The translations under genes were made by a program, and so were the position numbers. DNA of 64,000 bases from Methylobacterium longum. Lineage in GTDB: Bacteria; Pseudomonadota; Alphaproteobacteria; Rhizobiales; Beijerinckiaceae. Where the stretch lies: the NCBI RefSeq assembly GCF_022179385.1, contig NZ_BPQS01000004.1, positions 186,001 through 250,000 on the forward strand, read 5' to 3'. A model generated the notes under the pieces. That model was not told the DNA's origin, ran no database searches, and was given only the letters and a program-made list of their open reading frames with translations. Shown here one piece after another: positions 47,001 through 55,607 of the stretch (position 1 is its first letter; the number at the start of each line of letters is the position of its first letter).

Positions 47001-47144
47001 GGTGACCTTGGCGAGGTAGATGTTGCCGCGCAGCTGGCGCCGGTTGGCGGCCTCGAAGTCGAATTCCTCGACCCTAGACCCGTGGACCGTGACGACCCGG
47101 GTCTCCTCCGGGTGCATCGCGTCGATCAGCATTTTGTTGGCCAT
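44025..47144 (-). CDS. rne: Ribonuclease E
   Basis: A 1039-residue endoribonuclease and degradosome scaffold. The start [18 protein letters not shown] is followed by the first part of the S1 domain (to about 105: [24 protein letters not shown]). A long acidic insertion follows (about 105-320, Asp/Glu/Ser runs) before the S1 fold resumes ([21 protein letters not shown]). The catalytic domain has VSIDVNSGR and [11 protein letters not shown] (the two Mg-binding Asp) and the Zn-link CVHCGGSGF. The C-terminal 350 residues are unstructured, rich in Arg and Glu, as in other alphaproteobacterial RNase E. Start is fixed by the conserved opening. Confidence 0.96.
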   Translation of the reverse strand: MANKMLIDAMHPEETRVVTVHGSRVEEFDFEAANRRQLRGNIYLAKVTRVEPSLQAAFVEYGGNRHGFLAFNEIHPDYYQIPLADRQALLEEEARDAEEHREREERRRRSPRRSRGRRAEARARDTDETVSVEDTSEAPQADGRTDDQAPAEAGIAPAGMPDTLAENAEAVQEALASEAQAGDIAETRAARAPTDEAAGGPAPFGGQPEEAATDQDNPDEPEARIAVAEALTVSDMPEEAPEDASADARADAPADSAAEDVAEAPVADASTADVSDDVSDEDESEDEDSDDEDEDEDSDDEDEADEDSDEDSDDPDAEPRIAQIGGNGDALAEIPERPRHYRRQYKIQEVIKRRQIILVQVVKEERGTKGAALTTYLSLAGRYSVLMPNTGRGGGISRKITSAADRKRLKEVVQDLEVPEGMGVILRTAGASRSKPEIARDFEYLMRLWESVRELTLTSMAPALVYEEGSLIKRAIRDLYNKDLDEVLVAGEDAYREAKDFMRMLMPGQSKVVKPYRDATPIFARFGVEQQLDAMFSTHVSLKSGGYLVINPTEALVSIDVNSGRATREHDIEDTALKTNLEAAEEVARQLRLRDLAGLIVIDFIDMEEKRNNRAVEKKLNECLKNDRARIQVGRISPFGLMEMSRQRIRTGVLESSSIPCVHCGGSGFVRATASVALHILRSIEEALLKSSSHNLILRTRTEVALYILNQKRGHLRELELRFGVTITIAADEGLAVTAAFQLDRGEPAQRAEGPVTGVRAQAISPVTEFDDEDDEADEADAAEAEAETEVDAEGDAEEGHTEAREDGTREEGDGRRRRRRRRRRGGRPEGRAEDERQGGERPEEEDGEDSREDGRKDSPEDGRNDGWEGREPVAADGLAEIAVAAEARDSDEAVAGPDEAARTEDENGRRRRRGRRGGRGRGEGRTRDAAESEDVPEMAGDAVVLSAEEPVSAQAVAEAVEAAPSAARGETAVDLPVASEPDASTVDHAAETLAEPVADRAPEPVREPVAVVLTPPADPDRPKRAGWWSRTKAALTGE

Positions 47145-47837
47145 GTCGGACTCTCGGCATGGCGGCCGACGTCGTTCTCCGTGCCCGTGGTCCCGGCGGC
47201 GCCTCACCCGACGTCAAACCTGTCGGGCGTGGTGCCGGCCTCGTCGCCGAGGCGGATGGGTTCGAGGGGAAATTGCCGTCAACCGCCGCTCGGCGCCTGG
47301 GGCGCCTGGGGTTGAACCTGGCCGGGAGGAGGGACAGACCGGTCCGACGCACGACATGCGCCTCCGGGGCACGCGCAGCGCTCTGCTGGGCCGTGCGTCC
47401 GTCCATCGTGGTCCCGACCTCGCGAAACACTCTCGGCCGGAGGGGACCGGCCGTGAATTCCTGGGTGCGACGGAGGATCTCCGCCGCGTCGTGCGACACC
47501 TGCCCGATCGGGGAAGACACCCGTCGCCGCCAGACGGACCAACAGAGTCCGCCGCGACACCGCGGCCGTCTTCGCGAGGAATTCGGCCACGTCCACGGGC
47601 CGTTGCGGCGGCCGGCGGGACCGGAAGGGGTCGGTATCATTACAGACCGCTGCGCGGATTTGGCAAGGGTCAAGCGTGAATAGATGTCACGGGGGTGTCA
47701 CGCCCGCCGGGCCGGCGGCCGGCCGGCTCGCACGCGGCGCGACGATCGAGGGCCGCGCGGGAGGCCGGGCTGCCGCATATCCCGGGATCGCTGCGCCGCG
47801 CCCGCGACGACGGGACCGCGCTCCGGCCGGCAGGATA
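47145..47837. other. About 690 bases upstream of rne without a gene
   Basis: Open frames on both strands look like shadows. The region lies between glcF and rne, both on the minus strand, and probably holds the rne promoter and a long 5' leader. In enterobacteria the rne leader mediates autoregulation by RNase E; whether this applies here cannot be seen. The amidase gene usually next to rne in relatives is absent. Confidence 0.5.
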
Positions 47838-49166
47838 CTATTCCGCAGCCTCAAGCCGCGGTGCCATCCCGGCCAGTGCCGCGGGCTTCGGGCCGCCGGT
47901 CGCCCAGTCGAGCAGCTCGACCGTGTGGACGATCGGGATGCCGGTGCCCTTCCCGATCTGCGTGGCGCAGCCGATGTTGCCGGTGGCGATCACGTCGGGG
48001 CGCACGCGCTCGATGTTGGCGACCTTCCGGGCCCGCAGCTTCAGCGCGAGCTCCGGCTGCAGGATGTTGTAGGTCCCCGCCGAGCCGCAGCAGATATGGC
48101 CCTCCGGCACGTCCTTCACGGTGAAGCCCGCACGCTTGAGCAAGGCCTTCGGCTCCGTGCGGATGCCCTGGCCGTGCTGCATCGAGCAGGCCGAGTGGTA
48201 GGCGACCACGAGGTCGCTCTCCGCGGTCGCCGCGAGGTCGAGCTGCGCCACGTACTCGGTGACGTCCTTGGCCAGCGCCGAGACGCGCCGCGCCTTCTCG
48301 GCATAGGCCGGGTCGTCGCGGAACATGAAGCCGTAATCCTTGATCGTCGTGCCGCAGCCCGAGGCCGTGACCAGGATCGCGTCGAGGCCCTTGGCGATCT
48401 CCGCGTCCCAGGCGTCGATCGTCTGCTTGGCGTGGGCGTGGGCGGAATCCTCCTTGCCCATGTGGTGGGTCAGCGCCCCGCAGCAGCCCTCGGCGGCGTG
48501 GACCACCTCGATCCCGTGCCGGTTGAGCAGGCGGATCGCGGCGGCGTTGAAGTCCGGCCGCAGCACGCTCTGGGCGCAGCCGCGCAACAGGGCCACGCGC
48601 CTGGACGCCTGTCCGTTCGCGGGTGGGAACCGGCCCGGCCGGTTCGTCGGCTCGCGGGGCGGCATCCCGGCCGGCGCGAGGTCGAGCATGGCGGCGAGGC
48701 GGTTGCCGACCCGCGGCAGCCGGGCCACCAGCCCCCGGAACGGTGCGCCGAGCTTGGCGGCGGTGAGCGCGAGGCGGAAGCGGTTCGGGTAGGGCAGGAC
48801 CTGGGCCAGCAGGGCGCGCAGGAACCGATCGTCGGCCGGCCGGGCGTAGGTCGCCTCGATATGCGCCCGGGCATGGTCGACGAGGTGCATGTAATGCACG
48901 CCCGACGGGCAGGTGGTCATGCAGGACAGGCAGGAGAGGCAGCGGTCGACGTGCTTGACCACCTCCTGCGAGGCCGGCTTGCCGCCCTCCAGCATGTCCT
49001 TGATCAGGTAGATCCGGCCGCGGGGGGAATCGAGCTCGTCGCCGAGCAGGAGGTAGGTCGGGCACGTCGCCGTGCAGAAGCCGCAATGCACGCAGGTCCG
49101 GAGGATTTTCTCCGAGGCCGCCATGGCGGGGTCGGCGAGCTGGGCGGGGGCGAAGTTGGTCTGCAC
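47838..49166 (-). CDS. glcF: Glycolate oxidase iron-sulfur subunit
   Basis: 442 residues. Two ferredoxin-like [4Fe-4S] motifs (CVHCGFCTATCP and CLSCLSCMTTCPSG) sit in the N-terminal third, and two CCG domains follow (AEGCCGALTHHMG and GHICCGSAGTYN), giving the electron-transfer subunit of GlcDEF, which oxidises glycolate to glyoxylate at the membrane. The gene follows glcE on the same strand with a 56-base gap. Glycolate oxidation links to phosphoglycolate salvage or serine-cycle glyoxylate supply. Confidence 0.95.
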   Translation of the reverse strand: MQTNFAPAQLADPAMAASEKILRTCVHCGFCTATCPTYLLLGDELDSPRGRIYLIKDMLEGGKPASQEVVKHVDRCLSCLSCMTTCPSGVHYMHLVDHARAHIEATYARPADDRFLRALLAQVLPYPNRFRLALTAAKLGAPFRGLVARLPRVGNRLAAMLDLAPAGMPPREPTNRPGRFPPANGQASRRVALLRGCAQSVLRPDFNAAAIRLLNRHGIEVVHAAEGCCGALTHHMGKEDSAHAHAKQTIDAWDAEIAKGLDAILVTASGCGTTIKDYGFMFRDDPAYAEKARRVSALAKDVTEYVAQLDLAATAESDLVVAYHSACSMQHGQGIRTEPKALLKRAGFTVKDVPEGHICCGSAGTYNILQPELALKLRARKVANIERVRPDVIATGNIGCATQIGKGTGIPIVHTVELLDWATGGPKPAALAGMAPRLEAAE

Positions 49167-49222
49167 GGGTCGCGTCCTCGGCGCCTCGCCTCCCCGGAGC
49201 GGGAAGGGGCGGAATCTGAAGC

Positions 49223-50440
49223 CTACAGTCCGGCGTACATCCGGCCCGGGTTGAGCACCCCGGCGGGGTCGTGCGCCGTCTTGATGCCCGCCGTGAGCCG
49301 CATCAGCGGCTCGGCCAGCGGCTGGAACACCGGCACGGCGGCCCGCACGGCGTCGGGGGCGCGGACCAGGGTGGCGTGGCCGCCCTGCGCCTGCACCGCC
49401 CGGCGCACCGTCCCGGCCCCGGCATCGCCCTCGGAGCCGGTGGCGAGCCAGATCAGGCCGCCGCCCCAGTCGAAGAACCAGCGGGCGTCGCGCTCCGCCG
49501 CGACCGCCGCCGCCAGGGCCGGCCCGTGCGCCGGCGCGGTGGAGATCCGCCAGAGGGCGGCCTCCCGGGGCTCGGCCAGGGGGGCGGCGTCGCGCACGGA
49601 CCGCCAGAGGGCGGCACCGGCCTCGCCGTCGACGATCGCGGGCGTGCCGTAGCGCTTGAGCAGGCGGCGCAGCTCGCCCGTGCGGTAGTCGATGGAATCC
49701 GCGAAGCCTTCGAGGCGCATCAGGGTCCGCGCCTCCGGGGCGCCGATCCCCGCCGGCAGGTGCGCGGCACCCGTGAGTTCGAAGGGTGAGCCCAGCGCCT
49801 CCGCCAGGGACGTCACCGCCCGGGCATCATCCAGGCCGCCGAAGACCAGGGTCGCCACGCGCTCGCAGGCCGGCAGCACCTTGAAGGTGACCTCCGTGAG
49901 CAGGCCCAGCGTGCCGTGGGCGCCGGCCATCAGCTTCACGAGGTCGAGCCCGGTGACGTTCTTCATCACCCGTCCGCCCGACTTGATCGCCTCGCCCCGC
50001 CCGTTGACGAAGCGGACGCCGATCAGGCTGTCCCGGGCCGCCCCGGCATTGATCCGCCGGGGGCCGGCATTGTTGATCGCCGCCACCGCCCCGAGGGTCG
50101 GCTCGCCGGCGCTGCCGTAGAGGCCGCGCAGGTCCATCGGCTCGAAGGGGAGCATCTGGCCGCGGGAGGCGAGCAGCGCCTCGACCTCGGCCAGCGGCGT
50201 CCCGGCCCGGGCCCCCACCACCATCTCGGCCGGCTCGTAGAGGGTGACGCCGGTGAGCGCCTTCGCGGAGAGCGTCGCGTTATCCTGGGCGGGGCGGCCG
50301 AGACCCGCCGCGGTGCCGCCGCCGGCAAGCCGCAGACGCTCGCCGCGCCCGGCGGCGGCCCGCACGATCTCCCCGGCCTCCGCCTCGGTGCCGGGCTCGT
50401 AGACGCCCATCGCTTCCGCCCTGGTCCTGTTTGTAGACAT
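49223..50440 (-). CDS. glcE: Glycolate oxidase FAD-binding subunit
   Basis: 405 residues with an N-terminal FAD-binding PCMH domain (GRGERLRLAGGGTAAGLGRP, GRVMKNVTGLDLVKLMAGAHGTLGLLTEVTFKVLP) and a shorter cap than GlcD. The C-terminus has the FAD-oxidase ending KTAHDPAGVLNPGRMYAGL. It precedes glcF. GlcD, the paralogous catalytic subunit that normally opens the operon, is not upstream. Confidence 0.94.
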   Translation of the reverse strand: MSTNRTRAEAMGVYEPGTEAEAGEIVRAAAGRGERLRLAGGGTAAGLGRPAQDNATLSAKALTGVTLYEPAEMVVGARAGTPLAEVEALLASRGQMLPFEPMDLRGLYGSAGEPTLGAVAAINNAGPRRINAGAARDSLIGVRFVNGRGEAIKSGGRVMKNVTGLDLVKLMAGAHGTLGLLTEVTFKVLPACERVATLVFGGLDDARAVTSLAEALGSPFELTGAAHLPAGIGAPEARTLMRLEGFADSIDYRTGELRRLLKRYGTPAIVDGEAGAALWRSVRDAAPLAEPREAALWRISTAPAHGPALAAAVAAERDARWFFDWGGGLIWLATGSEGDAGAGTVRRAVQAQGGHATLVRAPDAVRAAVPVFQPLAEPLMRLTAGIKTAHDPAGVLNPGRMYAGL

Positions 50441-50659
50441 TCCAGGACGGGTGTCGCCGGAAGCGACGGCGGATTCAAGCGGGGGCAGCGTCGCGGGGTT
50501 TCAGCGGTTGGGTTTCCTCCGCGGAGCCGCCCCCGCGACGGTCACGCGGCGGATCGCCGGCGGGGTCGGATGCGCTCCGGCTGTCCGGCGAACGGCCCCG
50601 GACCGGCCGCGCCGATCGCGCCGGTTTCGTGCGGCCAGGGGCTTCCCGGTCCGCGGGCG

Positions 50660-52102
50660 CTACTCGGCCGCCGCGGCGCGCGCCGGCCTCAGCCGCGCGC
50701 TGACCTGCCGGCGCAGCCCCGCGATGTCGAAGATCCAGACCAGGGCCCCGTACAGGGCCATCCCGGCCGGCACCAGCACCGCCAGGGCCGTGGCGGGCGG
50801 CAGGTGGCGGAAGGGGGCCAGCGTCAGGCCCATCGCCGCGCACGCGAGGGCCGCGACGCCGATCTCGGCCCAGGGCAGCGCGATCCGCTCCGCGCCCGTC
50901 AGCGCCCGCCAGCCGAGCCAGAGGGCGGCGGCGGCGAGGCCGAAGGTCTGGGCCAGCGCGACGCCGATGCCGCCGGCCAGGCCGGGCAGGACCAGGAGGC
51001 CCGCACCGTTGACCGCGAGCCCGACCAGGGCGGCGGCGATCACCGGAAGGGTGCGACGGCGGATCTGGAAGATCGGGTTGAGGGCGTAGAACATCATGGC
51101 GAGGCAGAACAGGCCCGGCATGAGCGCGACGCTGTAGGTCTCGAACGGCCCGCGATAGGCCTCGGGGACCACCAGTCCCTGGAGCGCCGGCAGCACGGCC
51201 CAGAACCCGACCGCGCAGGGCGCCAGCAGGGCGAACAGGGTACCGGCATTCTCCGCCACCTGCGCCTCGGCCGCCGCGCGGCCGTGCTGCTCCTCGGCCT
51301 GGACGGCGAGCTGGAACAGCAGCAGGTCGAGGGCCGTGCCGAGCGTCATGAACGAGCGCGCGGTGACGTCGGCGGCGAGCGCGAAGTAGCCGGCCTCCGC
51401 GAAGCCGGCATGGCCGGCGACCGCGCCGCGGTTGACGAAGGCGAGGCACTGGTAGGCGGTGTTGGCGGCGATGAGCGGCAGGCCGTAGCGGGCGAAGACC
51501 CGCCAGGTCGCCGACAGGCGCGGCCGCTCGAACGGCGTCCGCGGGTCGCGCAGAGGATGGCGGAGAAGGACCACCGCGAGGAACTGGCTGATGCCGGCCG
51601 CCGCCAGCACCCAGGCCGGCTGGGGCAGCCACCACGCCGCCGCCGCCATCAGCGCGAAGGACAGGACGTTCTTCACCGCCACGAGGCCGAGATAGAGCCG
51701 GCCGTCGAACCGCGCCCGGGCGAGGGCGGCGTGGTAGTCGAACACGCCGATGCCGAGCGCCGCCAGCCCGGTGCCGCACAGAACCGCCTCGCGCCCGTCC
51801 GCGCCGCCGGCGAGGCCGAAGGCCCCGCAGAGGGCCGCGGCGGCCAGGAGCAGCAGGCCGATGCGCAGGTAGGCCCGGTCGAGCCCGTGGCGGATCCACG
51901 GCTCGTCGACCCGCACGCGTCCCGAGTAGAACCGTGTCGCCGAGAGGCGCAGCCACTCGAACAGCACCGTGTTCAGCACGATGGCGCCGGTGGTCGCGAG
52001 GGCGAACCGGCCGAAATCGGCGGGCCCCAGCAGCTTGGCGATCAGCAGGCCGAGGACGAAGTTGAGCCCCGCATTGAGGACGAAGGCGGCGATCACGGCC
52101 AT
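50660..52102 (-). CDS. Polysaccharide flippase (second, Wzx/MOP family)
   Basis: 480 residues, 12-14 predicted helices, related to O-antigen and exopolysaccharide flippases (LGLLIAKLLGPADFGRFALAT, RFYSGRVRVDE, RYGLPLIAANTAYQCLAFVNRGAVAG, RTLPVIAAALVGLAVNGAGL). It carries lipid-linked glycans across the inner membrane. No glycan synthesis genes are adjacent; it is isolated between glcE and a GNAT gene. Confidence 0.88.
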   Translation of the reverse strand: MAVIAAFVLNAGLNFVLGLLIAKLLGPADFGRFALATTGAIVLNTVLFEWLRLSATRFYSGRVRVDEPWIRHGLDRAYLRIGLLLLAAAALCGAFGLAGGADGREAVLCGTGLAALGIGVFDYHAALARARFDGRLYLGLVAVKNVLSFALMAAAAWWLPQPAWVLAAAGISQFLAVVLLRHPLRDPRTPFERPRLSATWRVFARYGLPLIAANTAYQCLAFVNRGAVAGHAGFAEAGYFALAADVTARSFMTLGTALDLLLFQLAVQAEEQHGRAAAEAQVAENAGTLFALLAPCAVGFWAVLPALQGLVVPEAYRGPFETYSVALMPGLFCLAMMFYALNPIFQIRRRTLPVIAAALVGLAVNGAGLLVLPGLAGGIGVALAQTFGLAAAALWLGWRALTGAERIALPWAEIGVAALACAAMGLTLAPFRHLPPATALAVLVPAGMALYGALVWIFDIAGLRRQVSARLRPARAAAAE

Positions 52103-52204
52103 GGACGGCGTCTCATGAGCTGTGGGATCTCTCGGAGGGGCCCGCGCGCTGTCGCGCGGGAGCCGTAAAACGCCCCTAACCGGGCGGGATCAGGGCAAAC
52201 GGCC

Positions 52205-52711
52205 TCACAGGGCCCGCTCGTAGCGCCAGGCCTCCATCCCGTCCTCGTAATAATCGGGTCGCACGGCGAAGCGGGTGTAGCCCCGGCGCTCGTAGAGGCG
52301 GATGCCGGCGCCATTGTCGGCCCGCACCTCCAGCCGGAGGCGCGTGCACCCGTGGCTGTGGGCGTGGGCCTCGGCGGCATCGAGGAGCTTGCCGCCGAGC
52401 CCGAGCCCGCCGCGGTTCGGCGCCACCGCGATCGAGGCCAGCCGCGCGATCCGGGTGCTGCGTCGGCGCTCCAGCACCGCCGCGCCGACGAGGACCGGCG
52501 TCGGGTCCGCGTCCGGCGCGTCGATGAGGGCCGCCAGCACGTCCATGGTGGGCGACAGGATGGCGTGGCGGATCGCCCGGCGCTCGGCCCGGTCGGTGGC
52601 GAAGGCGGCGTGTTCCAGGGCCACCAGGGCGTCGAGGTCGGCGAGCGTGGCGATGCGGATCGTCGGCTCGGGGAGCCCGTCGCCGACCGGATGGCGCAGG
52701 GGGGCGCTCAC
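52205..52711 (-). CDS. GNAT N-acetyltransferase (RimI-like)
   Basis: 168 residues of the GNAT fold. Motif A is SIAVAPNRGGLGLGGKLLDAAEAHA and motif B ADNGAGIRLYERRGYTRF, resembling ribosomal-protein or general N-alpha acetyltransferases. The GTG at 52711 begins the domain (VSAPLRHPV); the frame extends upstream without homology. It lies divergent to, and 718 bases from, the decarboxylase gene. Confidence 0.85.
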   Translation of the reverse strand: MSAPLRHPVGDGLPEPTIRIATLADLDALVALEHAAFATDRAERRAIRHAILSPTMDVLAALIDAPDADPTPVLVGAAVLERRRSTRIARLASIAVAPNRGGLGLGGKLLDAAEAHAHSHGCTRLRLEVRADNGAGIRLYERRGYTRFAVRPDYYEDGMEAWRYERAL

Positions 52712-53429
52712 GCCCGCGCCGTCGCGGTGGATCTGGTCGGCCCGGCCATGGCTCGCTCGCCTGCGTGATAGTCCCCGGCGGTCAGATGCCCGCTTCCGCC
52801 CCGCTTGGGAAGCCCGGGCGGTCGCTCCGGGCCTTCCGGCTGCGTCGTTTTTGCAACGGCCGGTGCCGGGTGTGGATTGCGGGCGAAAAAGCCGTTGCCC
52901 GACGGGGCGTTCCCCTTGTCGTTCCGGAATCGCGGCCGTATATGCGCCCTGCCCAATTTCGCACGTGCCTGTGGCCGCGTGTCGGTTGGTGGGCATCCGG
53001 TCAACTGCCGGACAGCCGCCAGGGGTCTTAAAGGATCGATGGTCGCAAGGGTGGATCCCTACGGCCGGCATCCAGGTGGCGACACCGGACCCCGACAACA
53101 ACCGGCAGCCGGAGGCGAAACCGGCGAACCCCGCTCTCCACGGGGGACGCAGCTTAAAGCAACGACGAACGGGCTTTTTTGGTCTCGTCGGCCCTCCACA
53201 GGCCGGCACCGAAGAGGCTTGTTTCTCTTTGCCCGGCGTGCGGTGGGGGTCCTCCCTTCCAATCCACGGCAGCTTCCGGGTGCTCTGCGCCCGCCCTGAT
53301 GCACGCGTCTCCAAAGCGCGTGGGTCCGCGCGACGCATCGCCCCCTGACGCCGGCGGCCAGTCCTGGCCGTCACCTTCGACAGCGCGCCCCGCGTAAGGG
53401 CGCACGCGAACCCGTGCCGGGAGACGACC
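52712..53429. other. Long leader and promoter region of the decarboxylase
   Basis: No protein-like frame is convincing. The last 280 bases before the decarboxylase start are highly structured. They include a candidate speF-type RNA (53155-53245), followed by a further 180 bases before the ribosome binding site (GGGAG at 53419-53423). The remainder is GC-rich spacer. Confidence 0.6.
53155..53245 (+). ncRNA. Candidate speF-type leader RNA
   Basis: Three consecutive hairpins: CGACGA/TCGTCG (53163-53168 with 53185-53190), CGGCC/GGCCG (53189-53193 with 53201-53205) and AAGAG/CTCTT (53212-53216 with 53225-53229). The single-stranded stretches GGTCTCGTCGG and CACCGAAGAGGCTT resemble, from memory, the conserved core of the alphaproteobacterial speF motif found before ornithine decarboxylase genes. 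The position upstream of exactly such a gene is strong context. The identification needs a covariance search. Confidence 0.6.
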
Positions 53430-54596
53430 ATGACCGACCGCATCCGTGACTTCCTGCGCGTCCGCCGCGACCTCGGTCAGGACGAGGGCCCCGTGATGGT
53501 CCTCGACCTCGACGTCGTGCGCGACAACTACACGGCCTTCGCGCGGTCCCTGCCGGACACCCGCGTGTTCTACGCCGTGAAGGCGAACCCGGCCCCCGAG
53601 GTGCTGCGCCTGCTCGCCGAGATGGGCTCCTGCTTCGACACCGCGTCGGTGGCCGAGATGGAGATGGTGCTGGCCGCCGGCGCCACCGCCGACCGGATCT
53701 CCTACGGCAACACCATCAAGAAGGAGCGCTGCATCGGCCGCGCCCTGAAGCTCGGCATCCGCCTGTTCGCGGTCGATTGCCAGGCCGAGGTCGAGAAGAT
53801 CGCCCGGGCCGCCGACGCGCTGGGCGTGCCGGCCGGCGAGGTGCGGGTGTTCTGTCGCATCCTGTGCGACGGGGCCGGGGCCGACTGGCCGCTGTCCCGC
53901 AAGTTCGGCTGCGTGCCCGAGATGGCCGCGGACGTGCTGGAGCACGCCCACCGCCAGGGGCTGGAAGCCTACGGCATCTCGTTCCATGTCGGCTCGCAGC
54001 AGGGCAACACCGAGGCCTGGGACGGGGCGCTCGGCTCCGCGGCGGCGATCTTCCGCGAGTGCGCGGAGCGCGGCATCGGCCTGTCGATGGTCAATCTCGG
54101 CGGCGGCTTCCCGACCAAGTACCTCAAGGCGGTGCCGGGCGTGGAGAGCTACGGCGAGGCGATCTTCCGGGGCCTGACCAAGCATTTCGGCAACCAGATC
54201 CCCGAGACGATCATCGAGCCGGGCCGCGGCATGGTCGGCAATGCCGGCCTGATCGAGGCCGAGGTGGTGCTGGTGTCGAAGAAGTCCGCGGATGCCGACG
54301 AGGTCCGATGGGTCTACCTCGACATCGGCAAGTTCGGCGGCCTCGCCGAGACCATGGACGAGGCGATCCGCTACCCGATCCGCACCGCGCGGGACGGGGA
54401 CGCGACCGAGCCCTGCGTCATCGCCGGCCCGACCTGCGATTCGGTGGACGTGCTCTACGAGCGGCAGCTCTACCCGCTGCCGGTCTCGCTCTCGATCGGC
54501 GACAAGGTGCTGATCGAGGGCGCGGGCGCCTACACCACCACCTACGCGGCTGTGGCCTTCAACGGCTTCCCGCCCCTTCAGCAGATCGTCATCTGA
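53430..54596 (+). CDS. Ornithine/lysine decarboxylase, alanine-racemase fold
   Basis: 388 residues of the fold-type III PLP decarboxylases (ODC/LDC/DAP decarboxylase family). PLP Lys51 is in FYAVKANPAPE. SFHVGSQ, NLGGGFP, EPGRGMVG and GPTCDSVDVLYE carry the phosphate- and substrate-binding residues including the catalytic Cys from the partner subunit. Produces putrescine from ornithine (or cadaverine from lysine). The probable speF-type leader RNA supports the ornithine assignment. Ribosome binding site GGGAG precedes the ATG. Confidence 0.94.
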   Translation: MTDRIRDFLRVRRDLGQDEGPVMVLDLDVVRDNYTAFARSLPDTRVFYAVKANPAPEVLRLLAEMGSCFDTASVAEMEMVLAAGATADRISYGNTIKKERCIGRALKLGIRLFAVDCQAEVEKIARAADALGVPAGEVRVFCRILCDGAGADWPLSRKFGCVPEMAADVLEHAHRQGLEAYGISFHVGSQQGNTEAWDGALGSAAAIFRECAERGIGLSMVNLGGGFPTKYLKAVPGVESYGEAIFRGLTKHFGNQIPETIIEPGRGMVGNAGLIEAEVVLVSKKSADADEVRWVYLDIGKFGGLAETMDEAIRYPIRTARDGDATEPCVIAGPTCDSVDVLYERQLYPLPVSLSIGDKVLIEGAGAYTTTYAAVAFNGFPPLQQIVI

Positions 54597-54610
54597 TCCG
54601 CTTTAGGACG

Positions 54611-54635
54611 TCCCGGCAGCCCTCGGCTGCCGGGA
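54611..54635 (+). terminator. Hairpin after decarboxylase gene
   Basis: Arms TCCCGGCAGCC (54611-54621) and GGCTGCCGGGA (54625-54635) with a CTC loop, 14 bases after the stop. No T-run follows, so termination may be partial and read through into the GNAT gene. Confidence 0.65.
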
Positions 54636-54727
54636 GCGAACTTCCGCTGCCGCATCGACGGAGCGCCTTCGGCCGTCCATCGGAACCCACCGCTTCTCCC
54701 GCTCGCCGGCCCGGGGAGGGCACAGCC

Positions 54728-55279
54728 ATGATCGAGATCCGCGCGGAGCATTGCCACCACGTCCCGGCGCGCGAGCGCCTGCTGGACGCGTGTTTTCCCG
54801 GCAACCGACGCGCCAAGACCTCGGAGCGCCTGCGCGAGGGCCGCCTGCCGGCCCGCGGCCTCGCCTTCGCGGCGACCCGCGCCGGGCGTCTCGTCGGCAC
54901 CCTGCGCCTCTGGCACGTCGAGGCCGGGCTGGGCCGGCCGGCGCTGCTGCTGGGCCCGCTCGCCGTCGATCCGGCGATCCAGGGCCAGGGACTCGGCTCG
55001 GTGATGATGCAGGCGGCCCTCGGCCGGGCCGAATCGCTCGGCCACGGCGCTGTGCTGCTGGTCGGCGACGCGCCCTACTACGCCCGCTTCGGCTTCGACC
55101 GGGCGCTCGCGGAGGGCCTGACCCTGCCGGGGCCGTTCGAGCGCGACCGCTTCCTCGGGCTGGAACTGCGCCCGGGCGCCCTGGCCGGTGCCGAGGGGTT
55201 GGTCCGGGCGAGCGGCGCGCTGTCGCCGGTGGACGCGGTGGCCAACGAGGTCGGGGTCGCGCGACGACGCGCCGCCTGA
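54728..55279 (+). CDS. GNAT N-acetyltransferase (YhbS-like)
   Basis: 183 residues. LGPLAVDPAIQGQGLGSVMMQAALGRA is motif A and PYYARFGFDRAL motif B of the YhbS-type GNAT group. GGGGAGGG lies 6 bases before the ATG. It lies 131 bases after the decarboxylase gene and may act on polyamine- or amino-acid-derived amines, but nothing in the sequence shows the substrate. Confidence 0.85.
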   Translation: MIEIRAEHCHHVPARERLLDACFPGNRRAKTSERLREGRLPARGLAFAATRAGRLVGTLRLWHVEAGLGRPALLLGPLAVDPAIQGQGLGSVMMQAALGRAESLGHGAVLLVGDAPYYARFGFDRALAEGLTLPGPFERDRFLGLELRPGALAGAEGLVRASGALSPVDAVANEVGVARRRAA

Positions 55280-55329
55280 ACGGGGACGTACCACGCCGCA
55301 GGCGTGAGAGCGGTTCTCCCGAGCGCGAC

Positions 55330-55368
55330 CTCATCCTGAAGGGCCCGCGTGAGCGGGCCTCGAAGGAG
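55330..55368. repeat. Dispersed palindromic intergenic repeat (CTCATCCTGA type)
   Basis: Begins CTCATCCTGA, contains perfect arms GGCCCGC (55342-55348) and GCGGGCC (55353-55359) around GTGA, and ends CTCGAAGGAG, so the whole element is roughly palindromic. It resembles a repeat seen many times in Methylobacterium and Bradyrhizobium genomes (recollection). A possible half copy, CCTCAGGATGAGG, lies at 34025-34037. Confidence 0.6.
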
Positions 55369-55607
55369 CCCGGGGCCGCGCCTGCGCTGCCGGGAGCGCC
55401 CGTCGAGCCCTCCGCCGCGGCCGCGGCTCCTCAGGGGCGAGGCTTTGGCGGGTGTCGGCGGCCCGGGGCTGCCCGCCCGCGGTGCCGCCTCGGCATGCGC
55501 CCGAGGGCGGCCACCTCCGCCCCCTTGGCCGGCCTCCTGCATTGCGCCGAACGGTCGCGATCCCGCATAGACGGTCCGCCGGCCCCCCGGAGAAGGTTGC
55601 TCGACCG

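Noticed and set aside
44178..47315. 1045-codon plus-strand frame opposite rne
   Set aside because: Antisense to ribonuclease E, which is confirmed by active-site motifs; repetitive Leu/Val/Gly composition is a mirror of the Glu/Asp/Arg-rich sense sequence.
49916..52168. 750-codon plus-strand frame
   Set aside because: Opposite glcE and the flippase; composition as in other shadow frames.
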